A stretch of 16,513 bases of DNA, taken from JBBIII01 sp037446575. GTDB taxonomy: Bacteria > Bacteroidota > Ignavibacteria > UBA10030. Position numbers and translations under genes: made by a program. Under the pieces are notes generated by a model, which was given only the letters and a program-made list of their open reading frames with translations, was not told where the DNA came from and did not search any database. Of this stretch, positions 1-6,640 are shown piece by piece. The stretch lies in the NCBI GenBank assembly GCA_037446575.1, contig JBBIII010000054.1, forward strand, positions 1-16,513, read 5' to 3'. The first letter of the stretch is position 1. Every line of letters starts with the position of its first letter.

Positions 1-65
1 CAAATAAAAATCAAAGCAAGTGTCAGACATCTAACTCTCTCTCCCTTTTTTCTAACTCTACGAAT

Positions 66-100
66 AAAAAAAGCCCCAACTTTACTAGCTGGAGCTTTTT
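66..100 (-). terminator. Rho-independent terminator after gnd
   Basis: Read on the minus strand, an 11-bp stem forms between AAAAAGCTCCA (100 to 90) and TGGGGCTTTTT, with an 11-nt loop and a run of seven T at the end (72 to 66). One position is a U-G wobble in the minus-strand RNA but would be a C-A mismatch in a plus-strand RNA, so the structure favours minus-strand transcripts. It begins about 20 nt after the gnd stop codon and closes the sugar-acid operon. Confidence 0.85.
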
Positions 101-120
101 CGAATCGATATTTTTTTCAC

Positions 121-1578
121 TTAAACTATATACGTTGATGATGCAGTATCTCCTCCGCGTCCTGTCCAGTTTGTATGGAAGAACTTGCCGCGCGGTTCAT
201 CGATACGCTCATATTGATGCGCACCAAAATAATCGCGTTGCGCCTGCAGTAAATTTGCGGGCAGACGTTTATTACGGTAGCCATCATAAAATGCAAGCGA
301 TGAACTCATTGAAGGAATCGGAATTCCTATTTGCGTTGCAGTTGCAACTACCTTGCGCCACGAATCCTGGCAATTCGCCATAATCTTTTTGAAATAAGGA
401 TCGAGCAATAAATTCTGAAGTTGCGGGTTTTTATCAAACGCATCTTTAATTTTTCCTAAAAACACACTGCGAATTATACATCCACCGCGCCATAATAAAG
501 CAATACCACCGTAGCTCAAATCCCACTTGAATTCTTTTGCCGCTTCTTTCATCAACATATAGCCCTGTGCATACGAAGTAAGTTTGGAGGCGTACATTGC
601 TTTGCGTATATCCTCGACAAATTTCTTTTTGTTTCCTGTGAACTTCGACTTTGCCGGTCCTTTTAAGATTTTGGATGCAACGACACGTTCGTCTTTAAGC
701 GCAGAAAGACAGCGCGCAAAAACTGCTTCAGACACCATCGTCATTGGAATACCTAAATCGAGTGCAGAAACGCTTGTCCATTTTCCGGTTCCCTTTTGTC
801 CAGCTGTATCGAGTATGTAATCAACTACGTACTTCTTTTTTTCATCCTTATAATTCAAAATATCGCGAGTGATTTCGATAAGATAAGAACTCAATTCGCC
901 TTCGTTCCATTCTTTGAATACTTCATACATCTCCTTATTGCTCATGCCTAAGCCCTCTTTCATAATCTGGTAGCATTCGCAAATCAATTGCATATCGCCG
1001 TATTCAATTCCGTTGTGAACCATTTTTACAAAGTGACCTGCTCCGTCATTTCCAACCCAATCGCAACAAGGAGTGCCATCTGCAACTTTTGCCGCAATAG
1101 ATTGAAAGATCGGTTTTACTGAAGGCCATGCCGCAGGTGAACCGCCCGGCATAATTGATGGTCCCTTCAATGCGCCTTCCTCACCGCCAGAAACTCCTGT
1201 GCCGATGAAAAGCATTCCTTTGCTTTCCAAATACTTTGTGCGGCGGATTGAATCGGGATAATGCGAGTTACCGCCATCAATAATAATATCCCCCGGCTCT
1301 AAAAGCGGAAGAAGCATTTCAATAAATTCATCAACTGCCTTTCCGGCTTTCACCATCAGCATAATACGACGCGGGCGTTTTAGCATTCCGGCAAGCTCCT
1401 GTAAAGAATGCGCACCTAAAATCTTTTTCCCTTTTGCGCGTCCTGCCATAAAGTTGTCAACTTTTTCGACTGTGCGGTTGTACACTGCAACTGTAAATCC
1501 GTGACTCTCCATATTGAGCACAAGATTTTCACCCATTACAGCCAACCCAACTAATCCAATATCAGCTTTATTTTCCAT
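121..1578 (-). CDS. gnd: 6-phosphogluconate dehydrogenase, decarboxylating
   Basis: Converts 6-phosphogluconate and NADP+ to ribulose 5-phosphate, CO2 and NADPH in the cytosol. The 485-residue length is that of the long, E. coli-like form. A Rossmann motif GLAVMG (11-16) is followed by NRT (34-36), a sequence after strand 2 that usually marks NADP preference. The SGG triad (130-132), Lys185 and the HNGIEYGDMQ segment (188-197) match the substrate-binding and catalytic region, and the C-terminal FHTNWTG tail is typical. The start is supported by AAGGAG upstream. It is the last gene of the hexuronate-type operon rather than a partner of zwf/pgl. This suggests that its 6-phosphogluconate may come from a sugar acid rather than from glucose 6-phosphate (inference). 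The family call is secure. Confidence 0.96.
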   Translation of the reverse strand: MENKADIGLVGLAVMGENLVLNMESHGFTVAVYNRTVEKVDNFMAGRAKGKKILGAHSLQELAGMLKRPRRIMLMVKAGKAVDEFIEMLLPLLEPGDIIIDGGNSHYPDSIRRTKYLESKGMLFIGTGVSGGEEGALKGPSIMPGGSPAAWPSVKPIFQSIAAKVADGTPCCDWVGNDGAGHFVKMVHNGIEYGDMQLICECYQIMKEGLGMSNKEMYEVFKEWNEGELSSYLIEITRDILNYKDEKKKYVVDYILDTAGQKGTGKWTSVSALDLGIPMTMVSEAVFARCLSALKDERVVASKILKGPAKSKFTGNKKKFVEDIRKAMYASKLTSYAQGYMLMKEAAKEFKWDLSYGGIALLWRGGCIIRSVFLGKIKDAFDKNPQLQNLLLDPYFKKIMANCQDSWRKVVATATQIGIPIPSMSSSLAFYDGYRNKRLPANLLQAQRDYFGAHQYERIDEPRGKFFHTNWTGRGGDTASSTYIV

Positions 1579-1628
1579 TTCTACTCCTTAAATTTATTAT
1601 TAATTGATTGTTCTATTTTACTTTGTAA

Positions 1629-1700
1629 TTCTTTGCGTTCTTTACGGATATATTTGACTCAATTTTTCTCTCTGTGTTCCCCTGCGCTCTCTGTGTTTTT
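1629..1700. repeat. Short direct repeats in the spacer before gnd
   Basis: Two small direct repeats sit together between the LarA homologue and gnd: TTCTTTGCG followed by TTCTTTACG (1629-1646, period 9), and CTCTCTGTGTT at 1668-1678 and again at 1687-1697 (period 19). The sequence is not coding in any convincing frame. It resembles degenerate CTTTGCG/CTCTGTG-rich intergenic repeats that I recall from other bacterial genomes. The family assignment is uncertain. Confidence 0.45.
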
Positions 1701-1726
1701 GTTTCATTCTAAATGACAATCCCCTG

Positions 1727-2995
1727 TTAAAATCTTTCTCGATATGCCCAGAGACCTAATGCTGGATTTGATATGTAGAAAATCTTTTCTCCATCCGGCA
1801 TCGTGTTAAATCCATCTTTTAATTTTTCTGGATTATATTTCTTTGTCATTTCATTCAAATCTGCATATTTGAAATTTACGCTTTCAATTTCCTGTTTAGT
1901 TAGATGTCCAGGGCAATATGTAATTGAAAATCGTCCTTCAGACGAACCATGAATCAAATGCGCCGCCGCTCCTAAATTGTTGCGTAAATCTTCATTCTCT
2001 TTAACAAGTTGAAGAACTTTTGGCGTACCGACATATCCATATTTTCGGATGAGCACATCAATCTGTTTATCTTCTCCAAATTCTTTCAGCGCGGGTGCAA
2101 GCACAATCAACTCGCCGCCTGTGGCAATTGCCATGCGGGTTCTATAAATACTTTTATTTCCCAGCCAGGTACTTTTAAATTCTGATGGATCTAAATATAC
2201 AACCATCTTTTTGGGTTCTTCATCTAACATTAAGAAGTTCACCTTCAGTGATAATTCTGCGGCAAGATTAAAACACTCCATATCATCGCCAATGTAAAGA
2301 CCGCGCACCTTCAAATGACCGTCATCGCCGCGCGATACAACTGTTTGCACATAAATAATGGGGAGATGTTTTGCAAAATGATCAGAAGCATAATTATAAA
2401 CTCTGCGCACCGGATTATCTGCGCGCCCCATAATTCGTTCCATTCCATACACTGCACCGAGAAAATGACTTTTATTTATTCCTTCCGGTCCGCCTGTTCC
2501 TACAAAAACATTTTTGTTGTAGTTCGCCATTCCGATTACTTCGTGCGGCACTACCTGACCAAGCGATAAAATCAAATCGAAACCTCCATCAACAAGCAAT
2601 TTATTTACCTGAGCTTTCCATGGATAATCTAACTTCCCTTCGGATTGTTCCAGCATAAATGATGAAGGAACTTCTCCGAGTGTAACAACATCGTTACGCC
2701 AGTCGTGTGCGCGAAAAAGATTCAATGGCACATTGCCAAACATTGTCACGATTTCCTTTTCGCTCATCGGTGCATGCGTTCCGAGAGCGGGAAGTATATC
2801 AGTAAGTTTCTCGCCGTAATATTCCCATGCAAGTCGTGTAAGAACTCCAGCATGCGAATGAAAACGTGTAAAGTCAGGCGGAATTGCTAAAACTTTTTTC
2901 TTAGTTCCTAATTTTACAAATGCTTCAGTAAGAGCTTTCCTTAGATCTTCTTCTGTTAAGACATCGCTTTCAGAACCTCGACTATATAGCAACAT
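1727..2995 (-). CDS. LarA-family (DUF2088) nickel-pincer 2-hydroxyacid racemase/epimerase homologue
   Basis: A 422-residue homologue of lactate racemase LarA. The DxTR motif (Asp41, Arg44), GTHAPM (His74), His151, Lys161 and His177 are all visible. The spacing His151-Lys161-His177 (10 and 26 residues) equals that of LarA His174, Lys184 and His200, where Lys184 carries the nickel-pincer nucleotide and His200 binds nickel. The cofactor is therefore probably used. LarA relatives racemise or epimerise C2 of several 2-hydroxy acids, and to my recollection a D-gluconate 2-epimerase is among them. Lying between a sugar-acid kinase and gnd, in an operon with a fructuronate reductase-like SDR, it most plausibly interconverts D-mannonate and D-gluconate (inference). 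AAGGAAA precedes the ATG. No larB, larC or larE is in the window. Lactate racemase is a less likely alternative. Confidence 0.85.
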   Translation of the reverse strand: MLLYSRGSESDVLTEEDLRKALTEAFVKLGTKKKVLAIPPDFTRFHSHAGVLTRLAWEYYGEKLTDILPALGTHAPMSEKEIVTMFGNVPLNLFRAHDWRNDVVTLGEVPSSFMLEQSEGKLDYPWKAQVNKLLVDGGFDLILSLGQVVPHEVIGMANYNKNVFVGTGGPEGINKSHFLGAVYGMERIMGRADNPVRRVYNYASDHFAKHLPIIYVQTVVSRGDDGHLKVRGLYIGDDMECFNLAAELSLKVNFLMLDEEPKKMVVYLDPSEFKSTWLGNKSIYRTRMAIATGGELIVLAPALKEFGEDKQIDVLIRKYGYVGTPKVLQLVKENEDLRNNLGAAAHLIHGSSEGRFSITYCPGHLTKQEIESVNFKYADLNEMTKKYNPEKLKDGFNTMPDGEKIFYISNPALGLWAYRERF

Positions 2996-3020
2996 TTTTT
3001 TTAATTTCCTTTTTTAATTA

Positions 3021-3064
3021 AACACAGGAACGCCGTCAATGGTTCTTAATGACATTCCTGTGTT
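3021..3064. repeat. Intergenic hairpin between kinase and LarA homologue
   Basis: Perfect 10-bp inverted arms AACACAGGAA (3021-3030) and TTCCTGTGTT (3055-3064) enclose 24 nt. Inside these, GTCA (3035-3038) and TGAC (3050-3053) can pair as a second short helix. It starts 9 nt past the kinase stop codon and ends 25 nt before the next start codon. There is no long T-run on the exit side in the minus direction, only TTTAATT, so it looks more like an mRNA processing or stabilising hairpin than a strong terminator. Confidence 0.55.
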
Positions 3065-3072
3065 AATTTCTT

Positions 3073-4152
3073 TTAACGCTGAATACGAGCCGAGCCCCCT
3101 TTTGCGAATGCTTTTACTTGTTCAACAGTAACCATTGTCGTGTCACCCGGAGTTGTTGTTAACATTGCACCGTGTGCCCAGCCAAGATTTACTGCTTCCT
3201 GCGGTTCTGCGCCTGTTAACAATCCATAAATAAATCCTGCCGCATAACCATCTCCACCACCTACACGGTCAATAACATCTAGTTCACATGTTGGCGATTG
3301 ATAAGTCTTTCCATCAATCCATGCAACTGCCGCCCAGCTATGCCTATTTGTTGAATGCACTTCACGCAATGTTGTTGCAACAGCTTTAACATTAGGAAAT
3401 TTCTTAACAGCAATTTCAATCATTTTGAAAAATGCAGTGGGATCAAGTTCCGATTTCGATTCAACATCTTGTCCTGGGATACCGAGTCCTTTTTGTAAAT
3501 CTTCTTCGTTTCCTATTATCACATCAACATTCTCTACAATTTTGCCAATTACTTCTGCGGCCTTTTGCTCACCGCCCCAAATGTTCCAAAGCTTTGCTCG
3601 AAAATTTAGATCAAAGCTTGTTACGGCTCCGGCTTTTTTTGCGGTTTTCATTCCTTCAATTATTAATTGTCCGGTTGTTTCTGAAAGTGCCGCGAAAATT
3701 CCACCGCTATGGAACCAGCGAACACCGCCGGCAAAAATTTCATCCCAATTAAAATCACCCGGTTTCAATAACGCGCCTGCTTCATTTGCTCGGTTGTAAA
3801 ATACAACAGGCGGCCGAACGCCATGTCCCTGATCGCTGTAGACTGTTGCATGATTTGGACCATTAACACCGTTATGCTTGAATTTTTTATAAAATGGTTT
3901 TACTCCCATTGCACGTACACGTTCGTTTATGAGATCTCCAATCGGATAATCTACCATAGCAGTAACAATTCCGGTTTTTAAACCAAAGCAATCAGATAAA
4001 TTTGCGGCAACATTAAATTCACCGCCGCTAACATGTATTCTGCACTCTGATGCTTTACGAAATGGAATTATTCCCGGGTCCAATCGATGCACTAAAGCGC
4101 CGAGTGATAGTAAATCTAAAGCGCCATCTTTTTTTATATTCAAACCGCTCAT
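3073..4152 (-). CDS. PfkB-family sugar-acid kinase (KDG kinase or gluconate kinase)
   Basis: A 359-residue ribokinase/PfkB-fold kinase. The N-terminal SGGEFNVAANL (42-52) is the first PfkB signature region, FDLNFRAKLW (180-189) resembles the KDG-kinase type substrate loop, and DRVGGGDGYAAG (295-306) carries the anion hole and catalytic Asp301. Similarity in style to 2-keto-3-deoxygluconate kinase makes that the default call. However, no mannonate dehydratase or KDPG aldolase is nearby, whereas gnd is two genes downstream, so phosphorylation of D-gluconate to 6-phosphogluconate would fit the operon better (inference). An AGGAGAT ribosome site precedes the ATG. It is longer than the usual 310-340 residues because of an insertion around residues 92-125. 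The family is secure; the substrate is not. Confidence 0.85.
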   Translation of the reverse strand: MSGLNIKKDGALDLLSLGALVHRLDPGIIPFRKASECRIHVSGGEFNVAANLSDCFGLKTGIVTAMVDYPIGDLINERVRAMGVKPFYKKFKHNGVNGPNHATVYSDQGHGVRPPVVFYNRANEAGALLKPGDFNWDEIFAGGVRWFHSGGIFAALSETTGQLIIEGMKTAKKAGAVTSFDLNFRAKLWNIWGGEQKAAEVIGKIVENVDVIIGNEEDLQKGLGIPGQDVESKSELDPTAFFKMIEIAVKKFPNVKAVATTLREVHSTNRHSWAAVAWIDGKTYQSPTCELDVIDRVGGGDGYAAGFIYGLLTGAEPQEAVNLGWAHGAMLTTTPGDTTMVTVEQVKAFAKGGSARIQR

Positions 4153-4165
4153 CTTTATATCTCCT

Positions 4166-4276
4166 AATCTTTCAAATTTTCTAAATCATTTTAATCTTTG
4201 AACTATTCAAATCTTTTGCATCCTTTCAATAATTCAAACCATTCTAATTATTTCAATCTTTCCAATCATCCCAATC
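4166..4276. repeat. Degenerate 9-nt repeats in the spacer between SDR and kinase
   Basis: The spacer is built from variants of AATCTTTCA on the plus strand. The AATC core recurs at 4184, 4193, 4255, 4264 and 4273, several times at exactly 9 nt. On the minus (transcribed) strand it is purine-rich, GATTGAAAG-like. There is no ORF. It may be a decayed minisatellite or an unstructured mRNA linker. Confidence 0.5.
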
Positions 4277-4281
4277 TTCTA

Positions 4282-5115
4282 TCATACACCTGAATATGCC
4301 GAAAATCCGCCATCAATTGGCAATACAATGCCTGTTACAAATTTTGATGCTGGCGAAAGCAACCAAAGCATGCCTCCAAGCAAATCTTCAGGCGCTCCAA
4401 AACGTCCCATTGGAGTATGATCGAGTATCTTTTTCCCGCGAGGCGTTAGTTCACCAGTCGCTTTGTCGGTTAATAAAAATCTATTTTGTTCAGTTAAAAA
4501 GAAACCAGGGGCAATAGCATTTACCCGAATATTTGGCGAATATTCTTGCGCCATATGAACAGCAAGCCACTGAGTGAAATTACTTACTGCGGCTTTTGCG
4601 GCTGAATATGCAAGTATTCGCGTTAATGGGCGAAATGCATTCATAGAAGAAACATTCAATATAATTCCTTCTTTATCTTCTGCCATTTTCTTCCCAAATA
4701 TTTGACAAGGCAAAATAGTTCCGATCAAATTTAAATTGGAAACAAACTGTACAGCTTCTGTCGGAATATCGAAAAATGACATTTCCGGATTTGTTGTAGC
4801 TTTAGGATTGTTTCCGCCAGCGCCGTTAATTAGAATATCAACTTTGCCGTACGATGCAAATGTTTTATCAGCCGCTTCCTGGACTTTCACCTTATCGAGC
4901 ACATCAATAAATATTACCTGATGCTTTCCTTTTGTGCCTTTTAATGTTTCGAGAACTTTTTCACCTAAGGAAACATCGCGATCTAAAATCACGACATTTG
5001 CGTTGCATCCGGCAAGACATCGAGCCATTTCGCCGCATAAAACACCGCCTGCACCTGTAATCGCAACTGTTTTTCCAGAAAAATCATAAGCTTTTGTTAC
5101 TTGTTGTAAATTCAT
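4282..5115 (-). CDS. SDR oxidoreductase, probable fructuronate reductase (D-mannonate oxidoreductase)
   Basis: A classical short-chain dehydrogenase of 277 residues. The cofactor motif TGAGGVLCG spans 20-28, NGAG (97-100) stands for the usual NNAG, and the catalytic set is Ser156/Ser157, Tyr170 and Lys174 (YSAAK). Asp45 at the end of strand 2 favours NAD(H) over NADP(H). Length and context match the SDR-type D-mannonate oxidoreductase known from Bacillus uronate operons, which reduces D-fructuronate to D-mannonate. A gluconate 5-dehydrogenase-like activity is the main alternative. The gene starts 16 nt after the exuT-like stop codon, and AAGGAA precedes the ATG. Membership of the SDR family is certain; the substrate is inferred from the transporter and kinase around it. 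Confidence 0.75.
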   Translation of the reverse strand: MNLQQVTKAYDFSGKTVAITGAGGVLCGEMARCLAGCNANVVILDRDVSLGEKVLETLKGTKGKHQVIFIDVLDKVKVQEAADKTFASYGKVDILINGAGGNNPKATTNPEMSFFDIPTEAVQFVSNLNLIGTILPCQIFGKKMAEDKEGIILNVSSMNAFRPLTRILAYSAAKAAVSNFTQWLAVHMAQEYSPNIRVNAIAPGFFLTEQNRFLLTDKATGELTPRGKKILDHTPMGRFGAPEDLLGGMLWLLSPASKFVTGIVLPIDGGFSAYSGV

Positions 5116-5131
5116 ATTCGATTTCCTTCAT

Positions 5132-6403
5132 CTAAACTTCGACTTGTTCCAATTTGGGCGCTAATTTATGGAATATTGCTAATGCAGATAAATACAATGA
5201 ACCACAAATAATAAATAATATAACGTAACTGCCTGTAAATTCAAGAACAAAACCTGCAAATGTAGCAATTAACATTCCGCCAATTGCGCCAGCCATTCCT
5301 CCAATACCAACGACTGATCCAATTGCTTTACGAGGAAACATGTCTGAAGTCGTAGTAAATAAATTTGCCGACCAACCTTGATGCGCCGCAGTAGCGAGAC
5401 TTAATAATGCAACTGCAACCCATAATTCGGATGCTTGTGATGCAAATACTATAGGCACTACAGCAGAAGCACAAATTAACATTGCCATTTTTCTACCTTT
5501 GTTGACACTCCATCCGCGCTTGATGAAATATGACGAGAGCCAACCACCAGCTATACTTCCTACGTCTGCTACCAAATAAATTACAATTAATGGAGGACCA
5601 ATTTTATCTAATGTTAAACCGAAATTTGAGTGGAGATATTTTGGCACCCAATACAAATAAAACCACCATGCTGGATCCGTCATAAACTTGCCTATTGCGA
5701 AAGCCCAAACTTCTTTGTGCTTTAATAAACTTGACCAAGGAATTCGAACGGGTGGGTCTGGTGGATCACTTTGTATGTAAGCTAATTCTGTTTTAGATAG
5801 ACGTTTTTGTTTTTCTGGTTTCTCATAAAATATGTACCAAAATATAATCCAAATAAATCCAATTGCACCTGTAATTATAAATGCCTCCTGCCATCCGTAA
5901 GTTAATGCAATCCAAGGTACGGTTAGAGGCGCTATAATGGCGCCTACATTTGAGCCGCCATTAAATATGCCAGTGGCTAAAGCTCTTTCTTTTTTGGGGA
6001 ACCATTCTGCAACCGTTTTAATTGCGGCAGGAAAGTTTCCAGCTTCGCCAAGACCTAACATGAAACGAGCGGCAGCAAACCCGATTACAGAGCGCGCCCA
6101 CGCATGCGCCATCGCCGCAATACTCCAAAGTGTTAAAGCAAGCGTGTATCCATGCTTTGTTCCAAACTTATCCATAACCCTACCCATTAAAAGCATCCCT
6201 AATGCATAAGCGGCTTGGAATGCTGTAACTATATATCCATATTCTATTTCGTTCCAACCGATTTCGTCTTGAAGTAAAGGCGCAAGAATTCCTAATACTT
6301 GTCTGTCTATATAGTTGATCGTTGTAGCAAAAAACAACAAGGCGACAATTGTCCACCTATAATAACCGACTTTTGCTTTCATTTCATTACTTGTGTCCGA
6401 CAT
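5132..6403 (-). CDS. exuT: MFS hexuronate transporter, ExuT-like
   Basis: A 423-residue inner-membrane permease of the major facilitator superfamily, anion:cation symporter group. Visible are NYIDRQ in helix 1 (30-35), the loop 2-3 motif GRVMDKFGTKHG (74-85), and RFMLGLGEAGNFPAAIK (113-129) followed by WFPKKERALATGIFNGG, a segment typical of Bacteroidota proteins annotated as hexuronate (glucuronate/galacturonate) transporters. About 12 membrane segments are evident from the hydrophobic runs. It is the first gene of the operon, with a strong AAGGAGA site 5 nt before the ATG and a palindromic possible operator upstream. Aldonate or other sugar-acid substrates cannot be excluded. Confidence 0.82.
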   Translation of the reverse strand: MSDTSNEMKAKVGYYRWTIVALLFFATTINYIDRQVLGILAPLLQDEIGWNEIEYGYIVTAFQAAYALGMLLMGRVMDKFGTKHGYTLALTLWSIAAMAHAWARSVIGFAAARFMLGLGEAGNFPAAIKTVAEWFPKKERALATGIFNGGSNVGAIIAPLTVPWIALTYGWQEAFIITGAIGFIWIIFWYIFYEKPEKQKRLSKTELAYIQSDPPDPPVRIPWSSLLKHKEVWAFAIGKFMTDPAWWFYLYWVPKYLHSNFGLTLDKIGPPLIVIYLVADVGSIAGGWLSSYFIKRGWSVNKGRKMAMLICASAVVPIVFASQASELWVAVALLSLATAAHQGWSANLFTTTSDMFPRKAIGSVVGIGGMAGAIGGMLIATFAGFVLEFTGSYVILFIICGSLYLSALAIFHKLAPKLEQVEV

Positions 6404-6406
6404 TCA

Positions 6407-6416
6407 TCTCTCCTTT
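6407..6416 (-). promoter_or_regulatory. Strong Shine-Dalgarno of the transporter gene
   Basis: On the minus strand AAAGGAGAGA stands just before the ATG of the transporter. It is a near-perfect anti-16S match and fixes the start codon. It contrasts with the absent ribosome site of the divergent GWxTD gene. Confidence 0.75.
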
Positions 6417-6446
6417 GATTAGTTATATTTTTTATCATTTGAATTT

Positions 6447-6462
6447 TTACCGAAACCGGTAA
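6447..6462. promoter_or_regulatory. Palindromic possible operator upstream of exuT
   Basis: TTACCG-AAAC-CGGTAA is a perfect 6-bp inverted repeat with a 4-nt centre, lying 44-59 nt upstream of the transporter start. It overlaps AAACCGGTAA, whose central CCGG and symmetric flanks resemble LacI-family operators such as those controlling pectin and uronate genes. It is the only GC-rich patch in an otherwise very AT-rich divergent region. No regulator gene is in the window. Confidence 0.5.
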
Positions 6463-6580
6463 CTTTGTATTACGTATTCTTATAAAAATATTCTCTCATT
6501 AATAATGTGTTTAATATAATGTTGTTTTTTTTAATTTACTATAAATTTTATAAAATATTTATTAAAGATTTTTTCAAAAA

Positions 6581-6609
6581 TTGCCTTTAGAATGGTTTTT
6601 CTATATTTT
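6581..6609 (+). promoter_or_regulatory. Possible sigma-70-like promoter of the GWxTD-pdxA-ftsE unit
   Basis: TTGCCT (6581-6586) and TATTTT (6604-6609) are 17 nt apart and lie 32 nt before the GWxTD start codon. The surroundings are so AT-rich that chance matches are likely. Confidence 0.3.
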
Positions 6610-6640
6610 CCAATAAAATATTCTAGAAACGTTAAACATA

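Noticed and set aside
3425..3799. Plus-strand open frame of 124 codons opposite the PfkB kinase gene, with a second one at 3432-3752
   Set aside because: Both lie wholly antisense to a gene with clear family motifs, have no recognisable domain, and their composition reflects the reverse complement of the kinase codons.
4166..4276. CRISPR-like array
   Set aside because: Units are 9 nt and degenerate, with no spacers of regular length and no cas genes.
5937..6209. Plus-strand open frame of 90 codons inside the transporter gene
   Set aside because: Antisense shadow of the conserved MFS segment; no ribosome site and no known family.
6404..6640. Small gene or RNA in the divergent intergenic region
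   Set aside because: Very AT-rich with no ORF, no stable GC-containing fold apart from the operator-like palindrome, and no match to a riboswitch pattern I know.
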